A stretch of 64,000 nt of DNA from Devosia rhodophyticola. Its GTDB lineage: Bacteria; Pseudomonadota; Alphaproteobacteria; Rhizobiales; Devosiaceae. Of this stretch, positions 63,867 through 64,000 are shown piece after piece. The translations under genes were made by a program, and so were the position numbers. Each line of letters opens with the position of its first letter. The stretch's first letter is position 1. The notes below the pieces were generated by a model. That model was not told where the DNA came from. It did no database searches and saw only the letters and a program-made list of their open reading frames with translations. The stretch lies in NCBI RefSeq assembly GCF_028816475.1, contig NZ_CP118247.1, positions 1,612,001 through 1,676,000 of the forward strand. The letters are read 5' to 3'.

Positions 63867-64000
63867 ATGAACAAGCGCCGCATTCTATTGGTTGATGACG
63901 ACGCGGAGCTGCGCCAGACGTTGGTGGAGCAATTGGCTCAAACCCAGGAATTCGAGATCAGCGAAGCCGGCACGGCCACCGAGGCCCTGGCTGCTGTGCG
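63867..64000 (+). CDS. Response regulator (N-terminal part, runs off the window)
   Basis: The first 44 residues form a receiver domain: RRILLVDDDAELRQTL with the acidic Asp pair, then EFEISEAGTATEALAAV. The phosphorylatable Asp and output domain lie beyond the edge. GGAG precedes the ATG. Position after yggS and leuS suggests an OmpR-type regulator, but the class cannot be settled here. Confidence 0.88.
   Translation, partial: MNKRRILLVDDDAELRQTLVEQLAQTQEFEISEAGTATEALAAV

Overview
The window looks like chromosomal DNA from an alphaproteobacterium of the Hyphomicrobiales (Rhizobiales), possibly Devosia-like. The evidence is gene order and gene content: hemE-hemJ-rho-mnmE-mnmG-rsmG-parA-parB facing leuS-lptE-holA, hisB...hisF-hisE-coaA next to hslVU, and timA/smr opposite fxsA/secB. 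This is the neighbourhood that usually surrounds the chromosomal origin in this class. CtrA-type boxes and parS sites support the same placement. The genus is an inference. I saw no prophage, insertion sequence, CRISPR array, tRNA or rRNA.

Layout. 0-14 kb is the most accessory part: the start of mutS, a DUF2189 membrane protein, a LOV-domain histidine kinase, a xylose cluster (LacI regulator, xylB, xylA, GH43 xylosidase) with divergent galM, cfa, comM with a NUDIX gene, a GH25 lipoprotein and two very small genes. 14-37 kb is housekeeping: marC, rsmI-yraN-gshB opposite an LpoA-like lipoprotein, rph-(57-aa ORF)-rdgB-hemW, hrcA-grpE, pabBC-pncA, dnaK-(158-aa ORF)-dnaJ, pyrF-dapB-gpmA, ada, nth and a PfkB kinase. 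37-49.7 kb holds the histidine operon with two membrane-protein genes embedded, hslVU, the timA/smr/XRE and fxsA/secB pairs, and maf-aroE-coaE-dnaQ. 49.7-50.2 kb is a candidate oriC between maf and hemE with three exact TTAA-N7-TTAA (CtrA) boxes and two DnaA-box-like sites. 50-63 kb is the rho/mnm/par block facing leuS-lptE-holA. The window ends in yggS and the start of a response regulator.

Most unusual observations. (1) parB carries an apparent -1 frameshift: the canonical C-terminal dimerisation domain is present but out of frame. (2) Ten parS-like sites are spread over about 55 kb, and nine share an asymmetric form that contains a GANTC (CcrM methylation) site. (3) A parS-like site and two DnaA-box-like sequences sit together in 38 bp at about 10.77 kb. 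(4) Small unlisted genes: a 57-aa ORF joined by ATGA overlaps inside the rph-rdgB-hemW operon, a 35-aa hydrophobic peptide with a CtrA box upstream, and a 40-aa lysine-rich protein. Many genes start with GTG or TTG, including parA and dnaJ (TTG).
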